From the NCBI GenBank assembly GCA_947449005.1, contig CANFPP010000003.1, positions 29,638 through 93,637 on the forward strand: a stretch of 64,000 bases of DNA. The letters run 5' to 3'. Both the position numbers and the translations under genes were made by a program. The DNA is from Holosporales bacterium. Lineage in GTDB: Bacteria; Pseudomonadota; Alphaproteobacteria; Paracaedibacterales; CANFPP01. This document shows positions 35,685-51,902 of this stretch, piece by piece. Below the pieces are notes generated by a model. It saw nothing but the letters and a program-made list of their open reading frames with translations. It made no database searches and had not been told where the DNA came from. Position 1 is the first letter of the stretch. Each line of letters opens with the position of its first letter.

Positions 35685-38600
35685 ATGAAAATAAGCCGCC
35701 TCTGCACCACTGCTGGGAAATCTCCATACGCTGACATTAGCTTTCGCTTTACGAGTAGCGAGATTAAAAATCCAGATGGATCTATTGTTTTTCGTCAAGA
35801 AAATATTGAAGTTCCTACAAGCTGGTCACAGGTTGCTTGCGATGTTCTCGCACAAAAATATTTTCGTAAAGCCGGCGTTCCAAGCGAAACAATTGCAGTT
35901 GTAGAAGAAGGCGTTCCTGCTTGGTTATCAAGATGCGAGGCAAAACCAGGTTGTTCATTCGGCGCTGAAACAAATTCCAAACAAGTTTTTGATAGATTAG
36001 CTGGAGCATGGACATACTGGGGTTGGAAAGGCGGCTATTTTGATAGCGAAGAGGATGCGCAGACATTTTATGACGAAATGCGCTACATGCTCTGTACACA
36101 AATGGCAGCTCCTAACTCACCTCAATGGTTTAACACAGGTCTTCATTGGTATTATGGTATTAATGGTCCGGCTCAAGGACACTTTTATGTCGATGACAAA
36201 ACAGGCGAGCTAAAAGCTTCAGACTCTTCTTATGAAAGACCACAACCACACGCCTGCTTTATCCAAGGGATTTCTGATGACTTGGTAAACGAGGGTGGCA
36301 TTATGGATCTGTGGGTTCGGGAAGCACGCTTATTCAAATATGGTTCTGGAACAGGAACGAACTTCTCCAGAATTCGTGGTTCTGGTGAATCCTTATCAGG
36401 CGGCGGTAAATCTTCAGGATTGATGAGTTTCCTTAGAATCGGTGATCGTTCAGCTGGCGCCATTAAATCAGGCGGAACAACACGCCGAGCGGCAAAAATG
36501 GTTGTGCTTGATATTGATCACCCAGATGTTGAAGAGTTCATCAACTGGAAAGTCATTGAAGAACAAAAGGTTGCTGCTCTTGTTGCGGGATCAAAAACGA
36601 ACAATCTTTACCTCAACATGATTTTAGAAGCTTGTCATCAAAGTGATGTGGAAGAGTCCAAACGATTTGATCCAAAAACCAATCCTGGCTTAAAAGCAGC
36701 AATCCGTGCAGCAAGAACAGCTATGGTTCCAGATAACTCTATTCGTCGTACGATTCAATTGGCTGAGATCGGTCACACTCATATTGATGTACCTGTTTAT
36801 GACTCCGACTGGGATTCTGAAGCTTACTCTACTGTATCTGGACAAAACTCTAATAACTCAGTTCGCCTAAGCAACGATTTTATTGAGGCTGTTTTAGGAG
36901 ATAAAGATTGGAATCTTTTAAATCGTAAAAATGGTGGCATTGCAAAGACAATTAAAGCACGCGATCTTTGGGAAAAAATTGGCTATGCAGCTTGGGCATG
37001 CGCTGATCCAGGAGTTCAATTTGACACAACTATCAATGAATGGCATACCTGCCCAGCAAGCGGCCGAATTAATGCTTCAAACCCTTGTTCAGAGTACATG
37101 TTCCTTGATGACACCGCTTGTAATCTAGCTTCCCTGAATTTGGCAACATTTTATAAAAACAACACGTTTGATGTTGCTCTTTATGAGCACGCAACAGCAC
37201 TTTGGACGATCGTCTTAGAAATCTCTGTGATGATGGCACAGTTCCCATCTAAAGAAATCGCACAATTATCTTATGATTTCCGAACTCTAGGCTTAGGGTA
37301 CGCTAACCTTGGTGGTCTATTAATGTCGATGGGCATTCCTTATGATAGTGATGCAGGCAGATCAATTGCGGGATCTTTGGCTGCAATTTTAACAGGCATT
37401 TCCTATAAAACTTCTGCAAAGATGGCCAAAGAATTAGGTGCATTTTCTGAGTATCAGTTAAACAACAAACCAATGTTACGCGTTATTCGCAATCACCGTC
37501 AGGCTGCTTATGGAAAGAGTGATGGTTATGATGGCTTATCAATTCTCCCGACGCCTTTAAAAGCAAAAGATTGCCCTATACCAGAGCTTATTCAATCGGC
37601 GAAAGCTGCTTGGGATGATGCTTTGAAATTAGGAGAAAAGCACGGGTATCGCAACGCTCAAACGACAGTGATCGCGCCAACCGGAACAATTGGTTTGGTC
37701 ATGGATTGTGACACAACCGGCGTTGAACCTGATTTCGCTTTGGTTAAATTTAAAAAACTAGCAGGTGGTGGTTACTTTAAAATCATTAACCAAATGGTTC
37801 TAAAAGCCCTAACAACTCTTGGGTACGCTGAGAAAGAGATCAGTGAAATGATCCAGTATGCTGTTGGTCATGGCACACTTGAAAATTGCTCTAGCATTAA
37901 CCCAGTAAGTCTAAAAGAAAAAGGGTTCACTCCAGAAATCTTAGAAAAACTACAAAGTTCACTGGCCAGCGCCTTTGATATTAAATTTGTTTTCAACAAA
38001 TGGAATCTTGGTGAAGACTTCTGCAAAACCACACTTGGATTTACGGAAGCACAGCTTAATTCTCCGACATTCGATATGCTCGAAGCCCTTGGTTTTTCGA
38101 AGGCAGATATCGAAGCTGCAAACAATTATTGCTGTGGCACGATGACGTTAGAAGGTGCGCCTTATCTTAAAGATGAACATCTTCCTGTGTTTGATTGTGC
38201 TAACCCTTGCGGTCGTATTGGTAAACGTTATTTATCAATAGATAGCCATATCCACATGATGGCTGCCGTTCAGCCTTTCATTTCAGGTGCGATTTCCAAA
38301 ACAATCAACATGCCAAATAATAGTACAATTGAAGATTGCGAGAATGCATATCTCACTTCTTGGCGTTCTTGTTTAAAAGCAAATGCATTATACCGTGATG
38401 GCTCAAAACTATCTCAACCGTTAAACTCTGCTATTCTTGATGACGAGGATATTGAAGAACTCAGCGCTATGCCAAACACAAAAAAAGCAACAGTCATGGC
38501 TGAAAAGATTGTCGAGAAAGTTATTGAAAAAATCACCCATCAATCACAGCGCCGCAAACTTCCGAATCGCCGCAGTGGTTATACTCAAAAAGCAAACGTT

Positions 38601-39269
38601 GGTGGTCATAAGATTTACTTGCGTACCGGTGACTATCAAGATGGCAGCATTGGTGAAATTTTCATTGATATGCACAAAGAAGGCGCTTCTTTCCGCTCAT
38701 TAATGCATAACTTTGCAATGGCAATTTCAATTGGATTGCAATACGGCGTTCCTTTAGAGGAATATGTTGATGCGTTTACTTTCACACGCTTTGAACCGTC
38801 TGGTGTTGTTGAAGGCAATGATTTGATCAAAATTGCAACCTCAATTCTTGACTATATTTTCAGAGAGCTTGCGATCACTTATTTAGGTCGCAATGACTTA
38901 GCGCATGTACAACCTCAAGATCTGGCGCCTGACACAATTGGCACACCAAGTGACTACCCAAGTCTTATGGAAGAAAGCGCACACAAAGAACACAACACCG
39001 AAACAACATCTTCTCTTGCTGTTGAAATCCCACAAGATGGTAATGTGTATGTTCTGCGCACTGAAGCACTTGAGCGTGGCACTCTTGCCGCAACAGGAAC
39101 AGATAGTTCTGCAGGTGGCGCTCGCGTAAATCGCCAAGAGAAATCACGCCAAGCAAAGTTGCAGGGCTATGAGGGCGATGCTTGCGGTGATTGTGGAAAC
39201 TTTACAATGGTACGCAATGGAACTTGCTTAAAATGCAACACCTGCGGCGCTACCAGTGGTTGTTCTTAG
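35685..39269 (+). CDS. nrdJ: Adenosylcobalamin-dependent (class II) ribonucleoside-diphosphate reductase
   Basis: A 1194-residue reductase that makes deoxyribonucleotides using adenosylcobalamin in place of a tyrosyl radical, so it works with or without oxygen. Seen: N-terminal NSPQWFNTG and [25 protein letters not shown], the [20 protein letters not shown] active-site region, [15 protein letters not shown], and a C-terminal Cys-rich zinc-ribbon-like tail ([20 protein letters not shown]). Full family length with no insertion. It implies that the cell makes or imports B12. No cobalamin riboswitch was recognised upstream; NrdR boxes are. Confidence 0.95.
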   Translation: MKISRLCTTAGKSPYADISFRFTSSEIKNPDGSIVFRQENIEVPTSWSQVACDVLAQKYFRKAGVPSETIAVVEEGVPAWLSRCEAKPGCSFGAETNSKQVFDRLAGAWTYWGWKGGYFDSEEDAQTFYDEMRYMLCTQMAAPNSPQWFNTGLHWYYGINGPAQGHFYVDDKTGELKASDSSYERPQPHACFIQGISDDLVNEGGIMDLWVREARLFKYGSGTGTNFSRIRGSGESLSGGGKSSGLMSFLRIGDRSAGAIKSGGTTRRAAKMVVLDIDHPDVEEFINWKVIEEQKVAALVAGSKTNNLYLNMILEACHQSDVEESKRFDPKTNPGLKAAIRAARTAMVPDNSIRRTIQLAEIGHTHIDVPVYDSDWDSEAYSTVSGQNSNNSVRLSNDFIEAVLGDKDWNLLNRKNGGIAKTIKARDLWEKIGYAAWACADPGVQFDTTINEWHTCPASGRINASNPCSEYMFLDDTACNLASLNLATFYKNNTFDVALYEHATALWTIVLEISVMMAQFPSKEIAQLSYDFRTLGLGYANLGGLLMSMGIPYDSDAGRSIAGSLAAILTGISYKTSAKMAKELGAFSEYQLNNKPMLRVIRNHRQAAYGKSDGYDGLSILPTPLKAKDCPIPELIQSAKAAWDDALKLGEKHGYRNAQTTVIAPTGTIGLVMDCDTTGVEPDFALVKFKKLAGGGYFKIINQMVLKALTTLGYAEKEISEMIQYAVGHGTLENCSSINPVSLKEKGFTPEILEKLQSSLASAFDIKFVFNKWNLGEDFCKTTLGFTEAQLNSPTFDMLEALGFSKADIEAANNYCCGTMTLEGAPYLKDEHLPVFDCANPCGRIGKRYLSIDSHIHMMAAVQPFISGAISKTINMPNNSTIEDCENAYLTSWRSCLKANALYRDGSKLSQPLNSAILDDEDIEELSAMPNTKKATVMAEKIVEKVIEKITHQSQRRKLPNRRSGYTQKANVGGHKIYLRTGDYQDGSIGEIFIDMHKEGASFRSLMHNFAMAISIGLQYGVPLEEYVDAFTFTRFEPSGVVEGNDLIKIATSILDYIFRELAITYLGRNDLAHVQPQDLAPDTIGTPSDYPSLMEESAHKEHNTETTSSLAVEIPQDGNVYVLRTEALERGTLAATGTDSSAGGARVNRQEKSRQAKLQGYEGDACGDCGNFTMVRNGTCLKCNTCGATSGCS

Positions 39270-39296
39270 GCTGAAAGAAGCGTCCAACTCTGTTTA

Positions 39297-39328
39297 TGAG
39301 ATCCCCGGGTCAAGCCCGGGGACGACAG
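39297..39328. repeat. GC-rich palindromic repeat
   Basis: TGAGATCCCCGGGTCAAGCC then CGGGGACGACAG, 28 bases after nrdJ. Same core as at 35364. Confidence 0.85.
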
Positions 39329-39397
39329 TTAAGGAGGAATTCCTCCATTCTCACAAGTATCCTCAACGCTCTCCTGTGTCATCATAGGGTTTCTAAA

Positions 39398-39430
39398 TTG
39401 TCATCACCGGACTTGATCCGGTGATCTCAT
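39398..39430. repeat. GC-rich palindromic repeat, diverged
   Basis: TTGTCATCACCGGACTTGAT then CCGGTGATCTCAT: the arms have CACCGGA/TCCGGTG in place of CCCCGGG/CCCGGGG, so pairing is kept by compensating changes. It lies between nrdJ and the convergent 912-residue secreted gene. Confidence 0.8.
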
Positions 39431-39455
39431 CAATATTTATACCGATCCAATCACA

Positions 39456-42194
39456 TCACCGCACAAGTACAGAAATTATATCATCTTCAATATCAGGAAA
39501 AACTCCATTCACTTTAGAACGCACCAATCTTGCTTTTCCGCTCAAATCACTGCCTGCCCAATCAGAATCTTTTTTCAACTCTTCAACTTGTGTTTTGACC
39601 CAAATAATTTTTTCATGTCTTTGAGCGTTTGGTGATAACTTACTGATATCTTGGCTTTGAATATAATTTCTCACAATATTCGGAGCTGCTTTTTGCATAG
39701 CCATCGCAAATACATCACCAATAATTCCGGCTTCTGCCGGTGTTGCTACACGAGTTGCAAGCCCCCCGACTCCCTGTCCTTGCGTTATAATTGCAAGAAT
39801 TTTACGAGATAATTTTTTAACTTCGTCTAACTGAATCTCGTAATCATCACCCACTAAATCATTTAATCCTTTCAAAGAATCTGCCAATTCTTTTCTCAAA
39901 TACCCAAGGTATGAAACAGCTTTTGAAACAGTCCTATTTGAAGAAACAAATCTCGCATAATCAGCCGTAATTATTTCTTGGAAGCTGTGGAACTCATCCA
40001 TAATCCTTTGGTTTTCTCGCGCTAGTTTTCTTTCAGGAACTCCATATTCAAAAGAAATTCGAATTGCTTCTGCTAACAGACGAACTTCTGTTTCGTCAAT
40101 AACATATCCTAAATCAACACAAAGATTATGTGCTCCCTGAAGCGTTAAAACTGCGCTTTCATCGTTGACTGATCTATCAAGATAAGCTCTGAAAAACTCA
40201 TCTTTTTCTTCTTCATCCATATAATCAACATGATATCGATTCGTTAAATATTGAATAATATCGCCTGTCGAAATAGAGCGTGCTTTTTTATTAAGCGCTA
40301 GTTGTTGTTTTAAACCTGGCATAGATTTTTGCAGGGTATCCATAGATTGTAGTTCATATTCTTCTGGGGCAGCTAAGCTTCGCAATCTGCCTATTTGTGT
40401 TCTCATCTGTTCAGCTTGAGTTGCTGTACTAACTCGTCCTAACATTCTTTCAAGCTGTACAATTTTTTGCTGCACATCTTTTCTGCTTTTAACATCTTGT
40501 ATTATTTTTTGAAAACCTGAAACTTGCGCTTTCAATCGCTTATCTTCTGCATTTTCAACCACCCCAAAGATCAATTTAGCTAAAAATTCAGGAGTTACTG
40601 TTTTATAAAAACGCGCCACAACAACGTCAGGGCTTCCCTCATACTGATCATTACGCTGGTGATTTGTTTCACGGTAATTTTCAGAAGAGCTAAATAAGCC
40701 AAGTTCTTCTTGTAATGCATGCTTATAGAATGAGGTAATATGATTATTTTCCGGATTAGAAGGCTCAAGAACAATTTGTCCAAAAACATCTTCTTTCCTA
40801 AGGGCAATCAACGTCTTTATCTGTTCCTCTATACCTGAAGAAGCGGCATTTTCACTATAAACAACGGTCTTGAGAACTGTATCAACACCTTCTTTTTGAC
40901 CCGCTGGACAATGAAGTAATCCTGACATAAGCAATCCTGCATTCATTGCTTTTACAGATGGATCTTCTGTTGCTTCTAATTTTGCAAATATTGCTTCCAA
41001 TCCTTGTTTAAGAGATGGAACTTCTTCTAACTTTGGTTTCCATTCTTCATTTCCTTGGGGAGACTCTAATCCATAAAGGACTCTTAAGTACCTAATAACT
41101 TGATCAATATTTTCCTGCACCAAAACGCGATTATTATCAGTCGTTTTAGCCTCTGGATTAACAATCGTAATAGGAAGAAAATTTGGCAGCGTTGGATTGT
41201 CTAAATCAAAACTTGCTATAATTCGCTCAAATTGGCTTAGGATTTCCACCCCAGAAAGCCTGGATGCTGGTAACTGCGGCAATTTCGCCTGTCTTAATTT
41301 TTCACGATTAATGCGAACTTCTTGGGTATCTAATGAATCATAAAAATCTGCTCTCGTGTCCACGCCTGAAAAACGCCTCAACGCATTTTGCATGCCCGCT
41401 AACCATTGAATTGAATATACAACAGTATCAACACGCGATTGCACATTATCATATGTAGCAACAGCTTCTTTTATAAGCTTAACGAAGTGACGTTGCCTCA
41501 AAGGCTGTAATTGTTGCTGAGAAGGAACGACTTCCATCGTCTTTCCATAGAGCTCAATAGTCTGACCGAATTCTGCTCGTAATTCCGCATCGACACCTGG
41601 CCCAAACATAATACGAATATTAGGCGTTTCAGGCATATGATCCAAAAGATTATTAATATCATGTCGGTTATTAATTTGAATGACTTCTTCAATACCAGCA
41701 GGAGGAGTATTAAGAGCATTTAAAGCATCTATAATTCTAGTTACCTGTCTCACATTCATATCAGGAGTTAACAACAAACTTGCTGTATCAACAATCTCCG
41801 TCCAATCATCAGAACTATAACCAGCCTTATGTCGATATTCATTTTTGAGTGCTACAATATGGCTGCGCACAGCACTGCGTCTCTCTCCTGCGCTTCTTAT
41901 TGCATCCGTATAAAGCTTTCCAACCAAAACACGAGGATCTTTTGTACGAAATTCATTAAGAAGAAATAACATCCCCTCAAAATCAGCATCATGGCAAGCT
42001 GGTTGTACTTCCAAATTAAAATCAGCAATCGTTACATAAGGATTTTCTAGGCTAATTGCTCTAACTATATCTCTCAGTTCACCCGTTTGCGCTGGCTCTA
42101 AAACTTTACCATAAGATAATTGTCCAATTACAGCCTCAACATCCATTCCATAGACTGGAAAAAAGAGAATAAAAAAAAGAATAATTCGAAACAT
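39456..42194 (-). CDS. Large secreted protein of unknown function (912 aa)
   Basis: From ATG 42194 the protein begins with a signal peptide (MFRIILFFILFFPVYG). The mature 895 or so residues are mostly helical and charged, with no transmembrane segment and no domain I recognise. Short coiled-coil-like parts occur, such as QKIVQLERMLGRVST. The frame extends upstream to 42254, overlapping the zincin gene by 11 bases, but the internal ATG directly before the signal peptide is a better start. The upstream gene on the same strand encodes a small metallopeptidase. A large exported helical protein in such an organism is an effector candidate, by inference. Confidence 0.6.
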   Translation of the reverse strand: MFRIILFFILFFPVYGMDVEAVIGQLSYGKVLEPAQTGELRDIVRAISLENPYVTIADFNLEVQPACHDADFEGMLFLLNEFRTKDPRVLVGKLYTDAIRSAGERRSAVRSHIVALKNEYRHKAGYSSDDWTEIVDTASLLLTPDMNVRQVTRIIDALNALNTPPAGIEEVIQINNRHDINNLLDHMPETPNIRIMFGPGVDAELRAEFGQTIELYGKTMEVVPSQQQLQPLRQRHFVKLIKEAVATYDNVQSRVDTVVYSIQWLAGMQNALRRFSGVDTRADFYDSLDTQEVRINREKLRQAKLPQLPASRLSGVEILSQFERIIASFDLDNPTLPNFLPITIVNPEAKTTDNNRVLVQENIDQVIRYLRVLYGLESPQGNEEWKPKLEEVPSLKQGLEAIFAKLEATEDPSVKAMNAGLLMSGLLHCPAGQKEGVDTVLKTVVYSENAASSGIEEQIKTLIALRKEDVFGQIVLEPSNPENNHITSFYKHALQEELGLFSSSENYRETNHQRNDQYEGSPDVVVARFYKTVTPEFLAKLIFGVVENAEDKRLKAQVSGFQKIIQDVKSRKDVQQKIVQLERMLGRVSTATQAEQMRTQIGRLRSLAAPEEYELQSMDTLQKSMPGLKQQLALNKKARSISTGDIIQYLTNRYHVDYMDEEEKDEFFRAYLDRSVNDESAVLTLQGAHNLCVDLGYVIDETEVRLLAEAIRISFEYGVPERKLARENQRIMDEFHSFQEIITADYARFVSSNRTVSKAVSYLGYLRKELADSLKGLNDLVGDDYEIQLDEVKKLSRKILAIITQGQGVGGLATRVATPAEAGIIGDVFAMAMQKAAPNIVRNYIQSQDISKLSPNAQRHEKIIWVKTQVEELKKDSDWAGSDLSGKARLVRSKVNGVFPDIEDDIISVLVR

Positions 42195-42243
42195 AGAATC
42201 AATAGCCTTAAAGTATTTTGTGCTTTCTACCATATAATATGAT

Positions 42244-42660
42244 TTAAGAACCACCTTTTCTAATTAACTCCATATCTACTTCACTAAAGCCAAGGTGATG
42301 ACCAACTTCATGAATAATCACGTTATGAACTAACTTATCTATGGTCTCCCTATTTTCCCGAGCAAACCGAATTAAGGAACACCTGTAAAGAAAAATAGTG
42401 TCATGGATCTGTGTTTTTGAAGACTTACGCTTAGAAGAGATAGGAACACCGCGATAAAGACCCAAAAGATCATATTTGTCGTAAATATTAAGGCTAAGTA
42501 AGGTCTCTTTATTGGCAAAGTTCTCAACCTTAATCAATAAATTATCTGTTTTTTTCTGCAGTTCTTCAGGAAGATTACATAATGTTTCGTGAGCTAAGAT
42601 ATAGAAGTCAGTAATATCTGGTAAATCTGGATAAATTCTGTCTTTGTGAGGGTATACCAT
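42244..42660 (-). CDS. Small zincin-type metallopeptidase family protein
   Basis: A 138-residue cytoplasmic protein with HEVGHHLGFSEVDM, the HExxH...G zinc motif of the minimal zincin (MMP) family, near its C-terminus. These single-domain proteins are common in alphaproteobacteria, with unsettled roles. Its stop is 49 bases before the secreted 912-residue gene, so co-transcription is possible. Confidence 0.8.
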   Translation of the reverse strand: MVYPHKDRIYPDLPDITDFYILAHETLCNLPEELQKKTDNLLIKVENFANKETLLSLNIYDKYDLLGLYRGVPISSKRKSSKTQIHDTIFLYRCSLIRFARENRETIDKLVHNVIIHEVGHHLGFSEVDMELIRKGGS

Positions 42661-42881
42661 ATTCTTTCTTCCTATAATTCTTTAACGTAAGCCGTCATTT
42701 GAAAAATGATCAGCCTGAATGTTGCTCTACACCCTTCACAGTAAATGAGAAAAGTTAACAAATTGTCTCGATACAGAAGAAAAAATTACTTTTCTTAAAA
42801 ATATTTTTTTAAAAGATGGATCATCATTCAACTCATGATTATGATGGTGAATAAATAATTTTAGCACTCAAGGAAGTAAGC

Positions 42882-43400
42882 ATGCTCAAACATTTTTTGC
42901 GGAAAAAACTCTATATCTTAGGAGGATTATTACTGCCATGTTTGATGCTTTCAGGATGCGGCACTGATGCCATTATTTCTGCCGTCAAATCAACCTTTAA
43001 TTTAGACACGGCTAAAGTATGGCTTGAAAAAGTAAATATTAAGACAGCAAGTGATGCAAACAATAATTCTCCTCTTCAACTTCACATACTAATAGTATAT
43101 AAGAAAGAATTGCTTGCAGATCTTGCAAAACTAAACGCAGATACTTACTTTGAAAAATATGAACAAATAAAAAATGATAACATCGGTCAAGTGGATTTCT
43201 TTGTGCAAGAATTAGTACCAGGACAAAATGTTGATGGTTTTACAATAAATCCCTCTAAAGTATCTGGAGAAGGTGTGTTAGTATTTGCACGCTACTCTCA
43301 TGAATTGCCTGGTGATCATCGTATGGCTATTGGCGAAGATAAAGAAGTTACTATTTATCTAGATAAAGTTGACTTCAGAATTGAATCTGTAAAGAAATAA
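42882..43400 (+). CDS. Lipoprotein of unknown function, faintly TssJ-like
   Basis: A 172-residue lipoprotein with lipobox LSGC (Cys26). The mature part is beta-rich (SPLQLHILIVYKKELLADLA, VDFFVQELVPGQNVDGFTI, VLVFARYS, VTIYLDKVDFRIESV). The order of strands and the PG loop recall the T6SS lipoprotein TssJ, but the match is by eye only and no other T6SS gene is in the window. It is 16 bases before dnaA. Confidence 0.5.
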   Translation: MLKHFLRKKLYILGGLLLPCLMLSGCGTDAIISAVKSTFNLDTAKVWLEKVNIKTASDANNNSPLQLHILIVYKKELLADLAKLNADTYFEKYEQIKNDNIGQVDFFVQELVPGQNVDGFTINPSKVSGEGVLVFARYSHELPGDHRMAIGEDKEVTIYLDKVDFRIESVKK

Positions 43401-43416
43401 GGAAATATCTTAAGTT

Positions 43417-44811
43417 ATGCCATCGGCACTCAAAAATATCTCAGAACCTGATTCAGCTCTTCTCCTTCAATGGGAAAAAGTTAGCCTTGACTTAATTAAG
43501 GAATTTGGTGATGCAGCTTTTAAAAGCTGGTTAAAACCCTTAGTCGTTTTAGGCTTTCAGCAACGAAAGCTAATCCTCGCTGCCCCAAGTCGCTTTATGC
43601 GTGATTGGGTTAATGCGCATTACGCAAATAGGATTTGTAAACTCTGGATGTCAATGAATTCAGATATTGAGTCCATAGACATAATAATAAAAGCCCCAAT
43701 TGCAGCGACCGCTGAAAATAAAATCCCAGCAACAGTTAAAACACCTGTTGAATCCGAAGATTTAGGTGAGACTCTTGAGAGAGAGGCCATGGGCGCTGCT
43801 TTAGATAGCCGTTTTACCTTTGAGAACTTTGTGGTTGGAAAACCAAATGAACTTGCTTATGCCGCTGCACTTCGTGTTGCTGAATCGGCAAAACCACTTT
43901 TTAATCCTCTATTTCTTTACGGCGGCGTTGGCCTTGGTAAAACTCATTTAATGCATGCAATTGCTTGGCACATAAAAAAATGTCACCCAGATCGAAAGGT
44001 GATTTATTTATCAGCTGAGAAATTCATGTATCAATTTGTACGCGCTCTGCGTTTCAAAGATACTGTTGCATTTAAAGAGCAATTCCGTTCCGTGAATGTC
44101 TTGATGATTGATGATGTGCAGTTTATTGGCGGCAAAGAAACAACTCAGGAAGAATTTTTCCATACTTTCAACGCATTGGTGGATAACAATCACCAAATCA
44201 TTATTTCTGCAGATAAGTCTCCAGCCGACCTAGAGCGAATGGAAGATCGATTAAAATCACGCCTTGGCTGGGGATTAGTCGCCGACATTCACCCGACAAC
44301 GTACGAACTTAGAATCGGAATACTGCAGGCAAAAGCCGAATCAATGGGCGTGGAAATCCCCAAAGAAGTTATTGAGTTCTTAGCATTTAAGATCAGCTCT
44401 AATGTGCGTGAATTAGAGGGTGCTTTAAATCGCATCATTGCCCATGCAACCTTAGTTGGACGTAGCATTACAGTTGATACAACGCAGGAAGTTTTAAGAG
44501 ATTTATTAAAAGCGAATGACCGTCGTGTTACAATCGAAGATATTCAAAAACGTGTTGCGGAGTACTATAATATTAAGACTTCCGACATGCAGTCTGCTCG
44601 GCGTCTACAAAACATTGCTCGCCCTCGGCAAGTGGCTATGTATCTTGCAAAGATTTTAACATCTAGATCTCTCCCAGACATTGGCCGAAAATTTGGAGGA
44701 CGTGATCACACGACAGTCCTTCATTCCGTCAGAAAAGTTCAGGAAATTTATCTCAATGATAAAGAATTTGCTGATGACGTTGATATCCTTAAACGATCTT
44801 TAGAAACATAA
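43417..44811 (+). CDS. dnaA: Chromosomal replication initiator DnaA
   Basis: A 464-residue AAA+ initiator that melts oriC. N-terminal helicase-loading domain (FGDAAFKSWLKPL), a short linker, ATPase with Walker A GGVGLGKT and Walker B VLMIDDVQFIGG, and a C-terminal DnaA-box-binding helix-turn-helix signature (GGRDHTTVLHSVRKV). It heads a same-strand run with dnaN, recF and gyrB. I saw no cluster of TTATCCACA boxes in the 220 bases before the lipoprotein gene, so oriC is not placed here. Confidence 0.97.
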   Translation: MPSALKNISEPDSALLLQWEKVSLDLIKEFGDAAFKSWLKPLVVLGFQQRKLILAAPSRFMRDWVNAHYANRICKLWMSMNSDIESIDIIIKAPIAATAENKIPATVKTPVESEDLGETLEREAMGAALDSRFTFENFVVGKPNELAYAAALRVAESAKPLFNPLFLYGGVGLGKTHLMHAIAWHIKKCHPDRKVIYLSAEKFMYQFVRALRFKDTVAFKEQFRSVNVLMIDDVQFIGGKETTQEEFFHTFNALVDNNHQIIISADKSPADLERMEDRLKSRLGWGLVADIHPTTYELRIGILQAKAESMGVEIPKEVIEFLAFKISSNVRELEGALNRIIAHATLVGRSITVDTTQEVLRDLLKANDRRVTIEDIQKRVAEYYNIKTSDMQSARRLQNIARPRQVAMYLAKILTSRSLPDIGRKFGGRDHTTVLHSVRKVQEIYLNDKEFADDVDILKRSLET

Positions 44812-44831
44812 TATTAGGTGAAAGCTGAACA

Positions 44832-45965
44832 ATGAAACTATCAATTGAACGTTCTTTCTTTTTAAAAGCATTATCTCATGGTCAAAGCGTTGTAGAGCGT
44901 CGAACGACTCTGCCGATTTTGAGTCATATCCTTTTAACAGCTATGCCAAGTGGTTTAGTTTTAACAACGACGGATATGGATCTTGCACTTATAGAAACAA
45001 TTCCTGCACAGGTTGAGGAAGTTGGCACTATCTGTGTATCTGCACATATTTTGCATGAAATTGTTCGTAAAATGACGGATAAAAATCTCATTGAAATGGT
45101 TCTCGATCAAGACTCTGGTCAAGTAATCATCACATCTGGACGCTCTCGTTTTAATTTATCGTGCTTATCTGCCGAAGATTTTCCGCAATTAACTCACGGA
45201 GAGCTTTCACATCATTTTTCTCTTCCCTCAACAACACTGAAATACCTAATTGACAACAGTCGCTTTGCTATGTCGAATGAGGAAACACGCTATCATCTGA
45301 ATGGTATTCATTTCCACACCGTGGAAAGCACAAGCGGTATGGTTTTACGCGCTGTCGCAACAGACATGCATCGCCTCGCTTCTATAGAGTGCCCGATGCC
45401 TGAGGGCGCTGATGGAATGCCTGATATAATTGTTGGCCGTAAAACAATTGTAGAGATACGAAAGCTTCTTGACGAATCAGATCAAATCGTAAACATCAGC
45501 CTCTCTTCAGCGCGTATTGAATTCGCAATTGCAGGCGCAAGTAGCCAAGCAGTCCTAAGCTCGCGCTTAATCGATGGAACTTTTCCAGAATACAAAGAAG
45601 CTTTAGATGTTGATAATGATAAAACTCTTATTGTTGGGACAAAGGCATTCGCTGAAGCTGTTGATAGAGTTGGAACAGTTGTGAATGATAAAGTCCGTGC
45701 TATTAAATTAACTTTAAGTGAAAACTCAGCAGTTTTATCAGCAGTTAACACCGACTTTGGAAGTGCTACTGAAGAGTTAGATGTTGATTATCCTTATCCG
45801 GATGCTGTCGAACTTTGCTTTAATGTGCGCTATTTATTAGATATCTCTCAGCAAATTGAAGAGGAAGAAATGAGACTTCTCGTTAGTGATGGTGAATCTT
45901 CCGTTTTAGTCAAACCTTTAAACAATGATAATGTTGTTTATATTTTGATGCCAATGAGAGCTTAA
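44832..45965 (+). CDS. dnaN: DNA polymerase III sliding clamp (beta subunit)
   Basis: A 377-residue clamp that tethers polymerase III to DNA. Three similar domains. The N-terminus reads MKLSIERSFFLKALSHGQSV, with FPQLTHGE and C-terminal VLVKPLNNDNVVYILMPMRA typical of the family. Twenty bases after dnaA. The stop directly abuts the recF TTG. Confidence 0.96.
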   Translation: MKLSIERSFFLKALSHGQSVVERRTTLPILSHILLTAMPSGLVLTTTDMDLALIETIPAQVEEVGTICVSAHILHEIVRKMTDKNLIEMVLDQDSGQVIITSGRSRFNLSCLSAEDFPQLTHGELSHHFSLPSTTLKYLIDNSRFAMSNEETRYHLNGIHFHTVESTSGMVLRAVATDMHRLASIECPMPEGADGMPDIIVGRKTIVEIRKLLDESDQIVNISLSSARIEFAIAGASSQAVLSSRLIDGTFPEYKEALDVDNDKTLIVGTKAFAEAVDRVGTVVNDKVRAIKLTLSENSAVLSAVNTDFGSATEELDVDYPYPDAVELCFNVRYLLDISQQIEEEEMRLLVSDGESSVLVKPLNNDNVVYILMPMRA

Positions 45966-51628
<5,663 letters not shown>

Positions 51629-51696
51629 AGAGAATGACCATTATTCAGCCTATTAAAAATATCATCATACACTCCATTGTCTTCTCCCTCTCGATC

Positions 51697-51722
51697 GTCA
51701 TCCTCGCGAAGGCGGGGATCCA
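51697..51722. repeat. GC-rich palindromic repeat, diverged
   Basis: CGTCATCCTCGCGAAGGCGG followed by GGATC: a version with CGCGAAGGCG in place of the GGGTCAAGCCC centre, like the one before radA. Confidence 0.7.
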
Positions 51723-51846
51723 GGCTGTTTTAAATTACATTAACACATTGTTCCATCAGTTTTTATTATGGATTTCCGCCCTCAAAGGGATGACAGTAAG
51801 ACTGATGGCGCCATCTTTTTTCACAACGTCATCATTACGCCCCACA

Positions 51847-51880
51847 GTGTCATCCTGGTGCTTGACACCAGGATCTCATG
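51847..51880. repeat. Palindromic repeat, diverged
   Basis: GTGTCATCCTGGTGCTTGAC then ACCAGGATCTCATG: arms CCTGGTG/ACCAGG keep the GTCATC...GATCTCAT frame of the family with a different stem. It ends 22 bases before the NDUFA9-like start. Confidence 0.75.
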
Positions 51881-51902
51881 CAGATTTTCTGGGTAGTATC
51901 CC

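Noticed and set aside
42661..42881. Replication origin upstream of the dnaA cluster
   Set aside because: The gap is A/T-rich but no cluster of DnaA boxes was found by eye, so it stays unassigned.
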